A stretch of DNA of 28,015 bases from a virus. Positions within the stretch are counted from its first letter, which is position 1. Each line of letters begins with the position of its first letter. The DNA is taken from the IMG/VR virus record IMGVR_UViG_3300042868_001942, positions 1 through 28,015 of that record, one strand, 5' to 3'. Both the position numbers and the translations under genes were made by a program. Below are positions 7,353 to 14,076 of the stretch, in pieces. The notes beneath the pieces are model-generated. The model had not been told where the DNA came from. It saw nothing but the letters and a program-made list of their open reading frames with translations, and searched no databases.

Positions 7353-7559
7353 TTATTTGTTTTGGTTATAGGCTTGGTTGTAGTATTGTTCAGGTGTCAA
7401 TATATTATCATCACTGCACCAATTATTTATAGCTTGAATTATCTGCTCTTTTTCTACATTTAATTGACTTTCGCACATATCTATTACTTCAATAGGTATA
7501 TTAAATTCTAGTTGATATTCTTTTAATTCATCTAATAATTCTTGCATTGCAGTTTTCAT
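7353..7559 (-). CDS. Small conserved-type protein (MKTAMQELLDEL...)
   Basis: This 68-residue acidic protein has the plan MKTAMQELLDELK, then NVEKEQIIQAIN, then TPEQYYNQAYN. The EKEQII core and C-terminal EQYYNxxY recur in small proteins of many Bacteroidota phages and plasmids. It is probably all-helical. The role is unknown. It starts 4 nt after the stop of the sigma-like gene and is clearly in the same transcript. Confidence 0.68.
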   Translation of the reverse strand: MKTAMQELLDELKEYQLEFNIPIEVIDMCESQLNVEKEQIIQAINNWCSDDNILTPEQYYNQAYNQNK

Positions 7560-7563
7560 AATC

Positions 7564-8088
7564 TTAAATATTAGTGTTAAGACATAAATGCCTTAACTCA
7601 AGTTTTGTTTTACGGATAATATCTTTGACATGTTTTTCTGGTATGTTATAAAACTCAGCTACCTTTTTACATGATCTAAATTCAACATATTTATTGAATA
7701 GTATTGCCTCGTGTGCTTGCATCTCATCTTCACCATACTTGTCAATCAATCTTTGATTTGCTATCTTAGCAAAGGTAGGATTTAATTCTGGTAACTTTAG
7801 CTGGCTTTTTAAGTACATAATCGCTTTCTCATATTCATTTTTCCTAAACTTCTTATAAAACTGACTTGTGCTGCTAAAGGCCATATTAGTGATAATCTTA
7901 ATAGAAAATCCTAAAAGGCCATTAGAGGCCCAAATTTCGTTTATTTTCTCACAATCAATGCCAAGCAAGGCTAAAGCCATTTCTTGCCTTAAATCGTCTT
8001 GCAATGACTCTGGACGCACACTTTTGATCAGTTGATTGATCTGTGGTGAGCGGTAGATGCTTTCAATATGTTTATAGCAATCTTTCAT
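7564..8088 (-). CDS. Sigma-70-like / ECF-like transcription factor
   Basis: The 174-residue protein has two helical modules. An N-terminal one (DDLRQEMALALLGID, residues 31-45, then GLLGFSIKIITNMAFSST, 57-74) resembles sigma region 2. A C-terminal HTH (KKVAEFYNIPEKHVKDIIRK, 141-160) resembles region 4, which reads the -33 element. Phages of Bacteroidota often carry such proteins. Binding core RNA polymerase and directing it to late genes is a reasonable inference but is not shown. Its ATG at 8088 lies just downstream of a TAcaTTTG box (8097-8104) overlapped by the GTACTC repeats, so it may be repressed or autoregulated. A non-sigma HTH regulator is the alternative. Confidence 0.62.
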   Translation of the reverse strand: MKDCYKHIESIYRSPQINQLIKSVRPESLQDDLRQEMALALLGIDCEKINEIWASNGLLGFSIKIITNMAFSSTSQFYKKFRKNEYEKAIMYLKSQLKLPELNPTFAKIANQRLIDKYGEDEMQAHEAILFNKYVEFRSCKKVAEFYNIPEKHVKDIIRKTKLELRHLCLNTNI

Positions 8089-8096
8089 TATTTACA

Positions 8097-8104
8097 CAAA
8101 TGTA
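8097..8104 (-). promoter_or_regulatory. -7 promoter box TACATTTG for the sigma-like gene
   Basis: On the minus strand TACATTTG matches the Bacteroidota TAnnTTTG -7 consensus and lies 9 nt upstream of the ATG at 8088, so the leader would be almost absent. No good -33 element is seen at the usual distance, which fits an activator-dependent or tightly controlled promoter. The box shares bases with the first GTACTC repeat. Confidence 0.4.
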
Positions 8105-8205
8105 CTCAATGTACTCGGTTTTTGCGTGTTTTTTTATTCCTATACTATTATTTTTTATTTTTACCCCCCCCCTAGAAAATCAAAAAAATAGAGTACACCG
8201 AGTAC
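8102..8205. repeat. Inverted pair of GTACTC double repeats (operator or origin candidate)
   Basis: The plus strand has GTACTCaatGTACTC at 8102-8116 and the inverted arrangement GAGTACaccGAGTAC at 8191-8205. Each site has two half-sites spaced 9 bp, and the sites are 89 bp apart in opposite orientation. The interval is A/T-rich and contains a C9 run at 8164-8172. This is the largest gene-free part of the left block (8089-8235). The first site overlaps the -7 box of the sigma-like gene, so binding would block it, and the second could support DNA looping. An origin function is a weaker alternative. Confidence 0.6.
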
Positions 8206-8235
8206 AAATGTTGTATTTAATTATAAATCAATGAT

Positions 8236-8418
8236 TTAAGTAGTTTCAAAATTGTGCGAAAATTGTGCAACATGCACATTTTTGCTCGTTTTTGCACAAT
8301 TTTGACGCTTTTGCACCTTTACTTTTTGACCATCCCACTCAAAAATGCCGCCCATAGGGTTAAGCTTTAGCCATTTCTCAAATGCTTGAGTCGGACTTAA
8401 ATAAGATTTTAAACTCAT
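8236..8418 (-). CDS. Hypothetical 60-aa protein downstream of the primase
   Basis: I chose ATG 8418 (MSLKSYLSPTQAFEKWLKL). A longer frame to 8481 lies inside the primase gene. The product has 60 residues with a compact N-terminal half (PMGGIFEWDGQKVKV) and a Lys/His/Asn-rich tail. The tail is encoded by repeated AAAATTGTGC units, so its sequence may be shaped by DNA constraints. It overlaps the primase-helicase stop by 41 nt. Function unknown. Confidence 0.5.
   Translation of the reverse strand: MSLKSYLSPTQAFEKWLKLNPMGGIFEWDGQKVKVQKRQNCAKTSKNVHVAQFSHNFETT
8248..8303. repeat. AAAATTGTGC direct repeats with inverted copy
   Basis: AAAATTGTGC occurs at 8248-8257 and again at 8259-8268 (11-bp period), and its reverse complement GCACAATTTT lies at 8294-8303. 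Related GCACnTTTT cores are at 8274 and near 8314. The repeats fall in the 3' end of the 60-residue gene, directly behind the primase-helicase. They could be iterons, an RNA hairpin or a protein-binding site. Confidence 0.5.
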
Positions 8419-10873
8419 GTTTATTATTATTTTGTCGGTTTCGTCTTGTTTCAATAGAATATCCAAATAGATCACTGGCAACTTGTATGCCTTTTTTAAA
8501 TCTTAATTGGGTGTAGTCTTTCTTGTCAAGATCGTTCGTATTTAAAAATGATGTGTATTCAATCCCAAACTCCATCCATTTGTCACCTTCTAAGCTATCA
8601 TAGTAATCTAAGAAATCCTCGCCAAAGTTAAGCTTGACATTCTTACGGATGATGGTGTCACTATTGTCCAGTGCTGGTATGCCGGCCTCAAGATATATCT
8701 GGACGCACTCAATCATGTAATTGTAAAAGCGATTCCACTCATCATGATCCCAGTCATTAAACAAAGCTTTGCCACCAAAGAAATCAAGCGGTGTATTCTT
8801 ATGGTTAAAGAAACTACTAAACTCAATCACCTTGACTCTGCGCTTGCCGTGACCACCAGAGTAATTGATGGTGTAGTTGGTAGTAAATCCAAACTTAGGC
8901 GAGTCCTCGTAGGATATATAAACCTCATCTTTGTTTTTTTTCTCTATGGTCACACCTTCTGTGATCTTGCTATAAAAACCTTCAAAGTCCACATTCTTAC
9001 GGCAATCCTCAATCACTATCAACTGCGTGCTTAACTCAACTCTTTGGAATGCAAAAGATTTATCAAGCTTAAAGTTCTTACCATCAATAGAGACAAGATT
9101 GATCAGCTTGCCAATAGCTTTAAAAAATAAACCTTTGCCGGCGCCACCACCTTGTGCCTCATCTTCTGTCTCTTCTGCTAGGATCACTGCAAAAGATTTG
9201 GTAGGATCTTTGTAAGTGTGCAAAAGATAACCGATCAAACTGATTGCATAAGCTTCGCGCTCTTTGTCCGAATTGCTGATCTTGTTAATGAATTTAGTGT
9301 ACTGCACATTCTCATAGTCAATGTCATGATCAATGTCAATCTTGTACTGGATCACTTGATCGCGCCACACATGCATATTGATCGCGCCATACTTTAGCAA
9401 TTCCTTTTTATCTTTAGTGACATGCACTACGCCATTAAGGAATGGATAATATGCAGAGTCTTTGGTATGCTTAAGAAACTTTAATTCTATGTTAGGCATA
9501 AACTCAAAGAGTGCTTTATTAAAATAAGCATCTGCGCCTTTGTAGATCACTTCACGCAGTCGCATCTTATTGATGCCGTCAAAGTTATCATAAGGGATAG
9601 CGTCAATGTAGTTGATCAAATACTTTTTGATCTGCTCAATGTTTGTCTCACTTACAAAGTTATCTACTACGCGCACCAGTTGATAGTTTAGCTTTTTATC
9701 ATAGTAGTAAAGATAAAATCCACCTTCGGTAGATAATAGACTAATCAGCTTATAACGATCAATTGTGATCTGGCCTTTTGTAACAGACCAGAATGTAAGC
9801 AGTTGCGTGTCATTATCCGAGTCCATGTCTTGCACTAGCTTCTTAGCTTGCTTGATGTCAAGCTTATGCTTTTGTGATAAGTAGGCAGCAATGTTCTCAT
9901 TGTCAATGCCTTCATCTTTTTTGTTAACAAAGTCTTTCTTGATGTTGCCTCCGATCCTATTGCGTTGCTCACCATAGCCATCCTTCACCAGTTGCTTGGC
10001 AGCTTCGCTAAAGTTACCATTATGCTCAAGCGTTGCATAGATCGCAAATGGCTTATAACCTTTGCCAGTGTCAAACTCTGTGCTTGTGCTAAATACTTTA
10101 AATAATCCAAGACCTTTGTGATAGTCGGCCGAGATGTGCGAGTCAGTCTTGCCGGGCCTTTTAAGAAAGTCACGCTCACCACGCGATTCTATGTAAGTCC
10201 AGCCATGCGCCTCAAGTAGTGCCACCACATCGCATTTGCTATTGTAGTCATCCCACGGCGTAGTCTGGTAAGTGTCCGAGTCTGCCACAACTTGCGTGCG
10301 CACCTCTTTGACCACTTCATTGAATGATCTGCAAATTGAGAGGATACTATCTCTTTGTTCAAGTGTGATGACATTGATCACAAAGTCTTTCTCTTTTGTG
10401 TAGCCTTCGGATGGCGGCGCTAATACATAGCCACCCTCACCGCGCGTCTCAATTAATACGATCTCTTTTGCGTGTGGCGTTTCTTTTAGTTCATCTTTTG
10501 TTGCGTTACGCATGGCAAGCTTTTGATTGCCTTGTACCTCTTCGCATCGGTAGTACAAATGATAACCGCCGGACTTTGTGCGCACCACATAAAGTAGCGG
10601 CATAAGATCGGCCAGTGCATCTTGTAGTCTTTGCCAAAGGTTGCCGCTCACATCATACTTAAGATCAACATCTATAATCTCAAGTCCGCCAGATACGGCA
10701 CCGCCTATGATCGCAATATTTTTGCAACGATCATTTGTGAACTGGTGTTGTATTGTTGCATCATCCATGATGCGCGACTGAAACTCCGTCCAAGGAAAAA
10801 CGGCACGCTTATTTTCCCCGATTGGTATAACAGAGAATCCTTGCTTTGTGTAATAGTTGGCTGCTTTAATCAT
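8378..10873 (-). CDS. Bifunctional primase-polymerase / helicase
   Basis: This 831-residue protein primes and unwinds phage DNA. The N-terminal archaeo-eukaryotic primase-like (prim-pol) domain spans about 1-170. It has the metal-binding LEIIDVD (64-70), the SGGYHLYY motif (101-108), and IETRGEGGYVLAPPS (141-155), where Glu142 stands where Asp is usual. A linker domain (about 205-300; RPGK, FSTSTEF, FAIYA) precedes a C-terminal superfamily-3-like/DUF5906-type helicase. This has Walker A GGGAGKG (575-581), Walker B-like LIVIEDC (618-624) and a GHGKRRVKV (674-682) candidate arginine finger. ATG 10873 overlaps the VRR-NUC stop by 4 nt (ATGA). It probably forms a ring that opens the origin. Confidence 0.9.
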   Translation of the reverse strand: MIKAANYYTKQGFSVIPIGENKRAVFPWTEFQSRIMDDATIQHQFTNDRCKNIAIIGGAVSGGLEIIDVDLKYDVSGNLWQRLQDALADLMPLLYVVRTKSGGYHLYYRCEEVQGNQKLAMRNATKDELKETPHAKEIVLIETRGEGGYVLAPPSEGYTKEKDFVINVITLEQRDSILSICRSFNEVVKEVRTQVVADSDTYQTTPWDDYNSKCDVVALLEAHGWTYIESRGERDFLKRPGKTDSHISADYHKGLGLFKVFSTSTEFDTGKGYKPFAIYATLEHNGNFSEAAKQLVKDGYGEQRNRIGGNIKKDFVNKKDEGIDNENIAAYLSQKHKLDIKQAKKLVQDMDSDNDTQLLTFWSVTKGQITIDRYKLISLLSTEGGFYLYYYDKKLNYQLVRVVDNFVSETNIEQIKKYLINYIDAIPYDNFDGINKMRLREVIYKGADAYFNKALFEFMPNIELKFLKHTKDSAYYPFLNGVVHVTKDKKELLKYGAINMHVWRDQVIQYKIDIDHDIDYENVQYTKFINKISNSDKEREAYAISLIGYLLHTYKDPTKSFAVILAEETEDEAQGGGAGKGLFFKAIGKLINLVSIDGKNFKLDKSFAFQRVELSTQLIVIEDCRKNVDFEGFYSKITEGVTIEKKNKDEVYISYEDSPKFGFTTNYTINYSGGHGKRRVKVIEFSSFFNHKNTPLDFFGGKALFNDWDHDEWNRFYNYMIECVQIYLEAGIPALDNSDTIIRKNVKLNFGEDFLDYYDSLEGDKWMEFGIEYTSFLNTNDLDKKDYTQLRFKKGIQVASDLFGYSIETRRNRQNNNKHEFKILFKSDSSI

Positions 10874-11124
10874 TGGTTAATTTCTTGCATTTTATAAATT
10901 GTTCTAACTTCAAATCCTAATTCTTGTAATTGCTCATGGCGATACTTTTGCAACTCACTCAGTCTGCCTTTCTCGGCCTTGCATTCTATAAAGAATGTCT
11001 TGCCATCTTTTAAAAGCATAAGATCCGGCATGCCATTCTTATTGCACTGGATGATCTTTACAACATACCAGCCAAGCAATTCAAAATGTCGGATAACTTT
11101 ACTTTGCAGAATACTCTCTCTCAA
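10870..11124 (-). CDS. VRR-NUC domain nuclease
   Basis: The 84-residue protein is a minimal VRR-NUC fold (PD-(D/E)XK superfamily). The catalytic core reads GMPDLMLLKDGKTFFIECKA, with Asp34, Glu47 and Lys49 as metal-site residues and Gln59 in the following helix. The N-terminal ESILQSKVIRHFELLG helix carries the usual Glu/Gln. Such phage enzymes often act on branched or flap DNA during replication or packaging; the substrate here is inferred. It is translationally coupled to the primase-helicase (4-nt overlap) and overlaps the preceding small gene by 26 nt. Confidence 0.85.
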   Translation of the reverse strand: MRESILQSKVIRHFELLGWYVVKIIQCNKNGMPDLMLLKDGKTFFIECKAEKGRLSELQKYRHEQLQELGFEVRTIYKMQEINQ

Positions 11125-11239
11125 TTTCTTTTAGTTTGGGTTTAACTTCTTTAATAAATTTTGATTGCACCATTATGTATAATGGTTTCTTTTTTTCTCT
11201 TTCGGGTAGTGGCTTACGGCCTCTTGTTTCTTTTTTCAT
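11099..11239 (-). CDS. Small basic protein, ribbon-helix-helix-like
   Basis: From ATG 11239 the frame encodes 46 residues starting MKKETRGRKPLPEREKKK, followed by a strand (LYIMVQSKFI) and a charged helix. RGRKP resembles an AT-hook, and the strand-helix layout resembles short ribbon-helix-helix DNA binders. It is the first gene of the leftward operon, 22 nt from the divergent promoter, so it could autoregulate the divergent region. That role is inference. It overlaps the VRR-NUC start by 26 nt. Confidence 0.6.
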   Translation of the reverse strand: MKKETRGRKPLPEREKKKPLYIMVQSKFIKEVKPKLKEIEREYSAK

Positions 11240-11261
11240 TTGTTTTGTTTTTGATTTGTTG

Positions 11262-11292
11262 CAAACATAGTTAAAATAAATTTAAAAAAAAA
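11262..11292 (-). promoter_or_regulatory. Leftward early promoter (TATGTTTG)
   Basis: On the minus strand TATGTTTG (11262-11269) matches TAnnTTTG, with a T9 tract (11284-11292) beginning 23 bases upstream. It lies just above the first leftward gene (start 11239). The spacing matches the two rightward promoters, although the upstream element is a plain T-tract. Confidence 0.5.
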
Positions 11293-11293
11293 G

Positions 11294-11324
11294 TTTTTTA
11301 TTTAAAACAAAATACTTAGCTTTG
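11294..11324 (+). promoter_or_regulatory. Rightward early promoter (TTTTTTATT-N14-TAGCTTTG)
   Basis: TTTTTTATT (11294-11302), 14 bases, then TAGCTTTG (11317-11324), a perfect TAnnTTTG -7 box, 32 nt before the SSB-like start at 11357. The same two elements with the same 14-nt spacing recur at 15756-15786. This supports a real phage promoter class. Confidence 0.6.
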
Positions 11325-11328
11325 TCCT

Positions 11329-11348
11329 ATCGTTATAAAACAAACGAT
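11329..11348 (+). promoter_or_regulatory. Inverted repeat at the rightward transcription start
   Basis: ATCGTT-ATAAAACA-AACGAT is a perfect 6-bp inverted repeat placed 5 nt after the -7 box. It may be an operator covering the start site, or a hairpin at the 5' end of the mRNA just before the ATG at 11357. Confidence 0.45.
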
Positions 11349-11356
11349 ATTTAATT

Positions 11357-11950
11357 ATGGCATTATCACAATTAGGAGGTGTTAACACAACTTACCTCAG
11401 TGTTGCGGACGGCAACTTAGTACGCCAACACAAACAAGCAAACGAGCGCACAACGGAGCGCTTAACAAAAACCGGCAAGCTAGTGTTTGAAGAGAGATTC
11501 AAGGATCTAACTGCAAAGCTAGAGAACATCACCACGCGCACCAATGACTATGGCACGCAGTGGCAGTTGCATTTTAAGGATGGCGATGCTAGCTATGTAG
11601 TTAGCTTGCCTTATTCCAGTCGCTATGCATCAAGCTTTTTAAAAGCATTGCCAAATCTAGATACATCTAAAGATGTACGCTTTATGCCTTGGGCAATGAA
11701 GGACAAGCTTGACGCTACAAAGATCATCACTGGTGTAACTTTGTATCAAGATGGCGAGAAAATTGCACCAGCTTACACTAGAGAGGATCCAAACGGATTG
11801 CCTCAAATGGTGAAGATTAAAGTTAAAGGCAAAGAGCAGTGGGACGATTCCGACATGATGCAATTCCTAGAGCAAATGGCATTTAAACTTTTTGCAGATG
11901 CAAATGATAATAATCTAGTGCTTGACGCTGAGGATGAAACACCTTTTTAG
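11357..11950 (+). CDS. Single-stranded DNA-binding protein-like
   Basis: The 197-residue protein is the first gene of the rightward operon. A beta-rich core (GTQWQLHFKDGDASYVVSLP, VTLYQDGEKIAP, QMVKIKVKGK) looks like an OB-type fold. The C-terminus is an acidic tail, LVLDAEDETPF, that ends in Pro-Phe like the protein-interaction tip of bacterial SSB. That tip normally recruits helicases, nucleases and primases. Coating replicating phage DNA is the inferred role, and neighbouring exonuclease and helicase genes agree. The core is too divergent for me to confirm the fold by eye. A nested hairpin terminator follows at 11958-12015. Confidence 0.68.
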   Translation: MALSQLGGVNTTYLSVADGNLVRQHKQANERTTERLTKTGKLVFEERFKDLTAKLENITTRTNDYGTQWQLHFKDGDASYVVSLPYSSRYASSFLKALPNLDTSKDVRFMPWAMKDKLDATKIITGVTLYQDGEKIAPAYTREDPNGLPQMVKIKVKGKEQWDDSDMMQFLEQMAFKLFADANDNNLVLDAEDETPF

Positions 11951-11957
11951 TTGGTGA

Positions 11958-12015
11958 TTATTGGTTAGCGGTTTGCAGCTTCCGTACAAAAAGCTGCACT
12001 TTTTTAAACCAATAA
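11958..12015 (+). terminator. Nested hairpin / rho-independent terminator after the SSB-like gene
   Basis: An inner stem TGCAGCTT (11974-11981) / AAGCTGCA (11991-11998) is followed by C and T6 (12000-12005), a compact intrinsic terminator. It is enclosed by a second perfect 9-bp pair TTATTGGTT (11958-11966) / AACCAATAA (12007-12015). It probably lowers readthrough so that SSB-like protein is made in excess over downstream genes. Confidence 0.6.
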
Positions 12016-12024
12016 ATATATTTT

Positions 12025-12216
12025 ATGCCAGTTATAAAAATTACCAGTGAAACTAATTTACTACACAATGAGACGCGATACTTTATTCGTATTGACGGCA
12101 AGTTCATCCAAGGCTTTGACACCTTAGAGAAAGCCGAAGAGGTGGCCCAGCAAATAGCTGCAAATGGCGGCAGAGAAAAAACAGATGAGATCACCATAAA
12201 AGAAATAATATGCTAA
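12025..12216 (+). CDS. Hypothetical 63-aa protein
   Basis: ATG 12025 encodes 63 residues of beta-beta-alpha type: MPVIKITSETNLL, RYFIRIDGKFIQGF, then the helix TLEKAEEVAQQIAAN. No cysteines or membrane segment. It overlaps the exonuclease start by 7 nt (stop 12216, next ATG 12210), implying coupled translation. Function unknown; possibly a partner of the exonuclease. Confidence 0.6.
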   Translation: MPVIKITSETNLLHNETRYFIRIDGKFIQGFDTLEKAEEVAQQIAANGGREKTDEITIKEIIC

Positions 12217-12959
12217 TAAAAAACCAAACATCAAACCAGCTAACATTTAAAGACGGCCGATTCTACACAGATGAGAACGGCAACTATTTCCCTAGTGCAA
12301 CTACTTTGCTTGAGGCATACCCAAAGCCAGCACAACTGATCATGTGGATGAAAGAGGTAGGCAGTAAGGCAGATGAAATAAGAGACGCAGCCGGTAAGCG
12401 CGGATCAAGTGTGCATCAACTTACTGAGGACTATGATCAAGGCATTGAATGTACTTTGCTTGACGAATATGGCAAGCCTAAATACTCACTTGAGGAATGG
12501 TCAATGTTTGAGCGCTATGTTGAATTTAGCGTAACTCATAAGCCAGAGCATCATTTAATTGAGCAAACCTTTATAAGCAGTGGCCTAGGCTTTGCTGGCA
12601 CTATTGATCGCGTCTGCACTATTGATGGCAAGACTTATGTGCTAGACATCAAGACAAGTAACGGAATTTACAATTCATACTGGTTGCAGTTGGCTGCATA
12701 TCGCCAGTTGTATGATGCAAGCGTATTGCATGGATCTAACATGCCAGACATTGACGGCGTAGCTATTTTATGGCTAAATGCTAAGACTAGGACTGCCGGC
12801 AAGAAAGGTGATGTGCAAGGCAAAGGCTGGCAGATGGTCAGCGAATTTGACACCTCAAAGCAGTGGTCACTATTCCAAGCCGTCCAGCAATTATGGCACG
12901 CTGAGCATGAAGGTGACAAGCCGAAAGAATTTAGTTATCAACTTTCTCATAAAAAGTAA
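12210..12959 (+). CDS. PD-(D/E)XK exonuclease (RecB/Cas4-like)
   Basis: This 249-residue nuclease shows the full motif set: His69 (GSSVHQL), Glu118 (LIEQTF), Asp133 (GTIDR), Asp146 and Lys148 (LDIKTS), and Gln160/Tyr164 (QLAAYRQL). This order is the RecB-nuclease/lambda-exonuclease-like family that degrades DNA strands during recombination or replication repair. A four-cysteine iron-sulfur cluster, as in Cas4, is absent. Its place between an SSB-like gene and a 3'-5' exonuclease suggests a recombination/replication module. No annealing protein (Redbeta/Erf-like) is evident nearby, though the SSB-like protein could serve. Confidence 0.85.
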   Translation: MLIKNQTSNQLTFKDGRFYTDENGNYFPSATTLLEAYPKPAQLIMWMKEVGSKADEIRDAAGKRGSSVHQLTEDYDQGIECTLLDEYGKPKYSLEEWSMFERYVEFSVTHKPEHHLIEQTFISSGLGFAGTIDRVCTIDGKTYVLDIKTSNGIYNSYWLQLAAYRQLYDASVLHGSNMPDIDGVAILWLNAKTRTAGKKGDVQGKGWQMVSEFDTSKQWSLFQAVQQLWHAEHEGDKPKEFSYQLSHKK

Positions 12960-12972
12960 TTAACTTTACGCC

Positions 12973-13704
12973 ATGACTACCAAAAGAAAACGATTATACT
13001 TTGACATTGAGACCAGTGCAAACATCGGTTTCTTTTGGCAGAGTGGCTTTAAACTTAATATTGGCCCACAAAATATAATCAAAGAGCGTGCGATTATTTG
13101 CATTTGCTATAAGTGGGAAGATGAGAAAGAGACACATGCTTTGACTTGGGATAGCAAGCAGAATGATAAAAAGATGCTCAATGATTTTATCAAAGTCCTT
13201 AACACGGCAGATGAGATCATTGGACACAATGGTGACAAGTTTGATCTTGCATGGGTGCGCACTAGATGTTTGTTTCACGGCATTGACATGTTCCCAAAAT
13301 ACACAACGATTGATACTTTGAAAGTGGCGCGCTCAAAGTTTAAGTTCAACTCAAATAAACTTAACTACATTGCTACGTTTTTAGGGATCGGCCAAAAGAT
13401 TAAAACAGAGTTTGATCTTTGGAAAGACATCGCATTAAAAAATGACAAGGTAGCACTTGCTAAGATGGTAAGATATTGCAAGATGGATGTTGTGTTGCTT
13501 GAGAAAGTACACAAGCTTTTAAATAATCACATAGATGCCAAGACACACTTTGGTGTTATCTTTGGCGAGTATAAAGGTACTTGCCCAGAGTGTGGATCGG
13601 ATGATTTGCATAAACATAGCAGACAAATTTTAGCAAGCGGCACAATTAAAATAATTTATAAATGCAAGACATGTGGGAAATTTCACCGAAAGACGGACAA
13701 GTAG
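12973..13704 (+). CDS. DEDD 3'-5' exonuclease with C-terminal zinc ribbon
   Basis: The 243-residue protein has the RNase H-like exonuclease motifs: Asp11/Glu13 (YFDIET), Asp91 (HNGDKFDLAW) and Tyr168...Asp172 (YCKMD). It resembles the YprB/DNA polymerase exonuclease-domain family. A zinc ribbon follows, with Cys204/Cys207 (CPECG) and Cys231/Cys234 (CKTCG). Without an attached polymerase it probably removes nucleotides from 3' ends in trans, for replication proofreading or DNA processing. The ribbon coding region overlaps the DUF3310 gene by 34 nt. Known homologous phage proteins usually lack the ribbon in my experience, so it may target nucleic acid or a partner. Confidence 0.82.
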   Translation: MTTKRKRLYFDIETSANIGFFWQSGFKLNIGPQNIIKERAIICICYKWEDEKETHALTWDSKQNDKKMLNDFIKVLNTADEIIGHNGDKFDLAWVRTRCLFHGIDMFPKYTTIDTLKVARSKFKFNSNKLNYIATFLGIGQKIKTEFDLWKDIALKNDKVALAKMVRYCKMDVVLLEKVHKLLNNHIDAKTHFGVIFGEYKGTCPECGSDDLHKHSRQILASGTIKIIYKCKTCGKFHRKTDK

Positions 13705-13901
13705 GCGGCAATCATTATAAGGATTGCAAGATCCAGCCAACTGAATTTATCCATGCTAACAATATACCTTTTATTGAGGGCAACATTATCAAGTATGTAA
13801 TAAGACATCGCAACAAAAATGGCATTGAAGATTTAAAAAAGGCAAAGCACTATATTGATCTATTAATACAATTTGAATATGAGACTACCAAAGTTATTTA
13901 A
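13671..13901 (+). CDS. DUF3310 family protein
   Basis: The 76-residue protein (ATG 13671; ATG 13662 would add three residues) has the DUF3310 signature: VGGNHYKDCKIQP, EFIHANNIPFIEGNIIKYV, then NKNGIEDLKKAKHYIDLL. The domain is common in phages. Some members have been described as nucleotide-kinase-like, but its role is not settled. The start overlaps the end of the exonuclease zinc-ribbon coding region. Neighbouring DNA-processing genes suggest a job in nucleotide supply or replication, as an inference. Confidence 0.82.
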   Translation: MWEISPKDGQVGGNHYKDCKIQPTEFIHANNIPFIEGNIIKYVIRHRNKNGIEDLKKAKHYIDLLIQFEYETTKVI

Positions 13902-13905
13902 TAAA

Positions 13906-14076
13906 ATGAAACTATCCGAGCAAGAGACATGGCTTACTAATAAGCTGGCAGAGGTGCATGGCATTGAGCAAGAAATAAGACGCTATCTTGCTAAGGTACG
14001 CGGCGGTCAAATTATCTTTACTCCTAGTGATCAAATAGATCGTCTTGATGAAATAGAATTAAAGAAAGATGCTTAA
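13906..14076 (+). CDS. Hypothetical 56-aa protein
   Basis: I chose ATG 13906 (MKLSEQETWLTNKLAEVHG), 5 nt after the DUF3310 stop; a frame start at 13873 would overlap that gene. The product is a charged helical protein of 56 residues ending RLDEIELKKDA. No motif recognised. It overlaps the HExxH gene by 8 nt. Possibly a partner of that gene. Confidence 0.55.
   Translation: MKLSEQETWLTNKLAEVHGIEQEIRRYLAKVRGGQIIFTPSDQIDRLDEIELKKDA

Noticed and set aside
8043-8234. 63-residue plus-strand ORF over the operator region
   Set aside because: It is hydrophobic only because the intergenic DNA is T-rich, overlaps the sigma-like start, and has no promoter; better explained by the repeats and promoter.
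10189-10605. ORFs inside the primase on both strands
   Set aside because: They lie in the middle of a well-supported 831-residue gene with clear motifs and have no start context.
11950-12024. tRNA-like fold after the SSB-like gene
   Set aside because: The pairing is two nested stems with a T-run, without acceptor/T-arm features; best read as a terminator.
12210-12959. Cas4 identity for the PD-(D/E)XK exonuclease
   Set aside because: The cysteine cluster that marks Cas4 is missing and no CRISPR genes are present.
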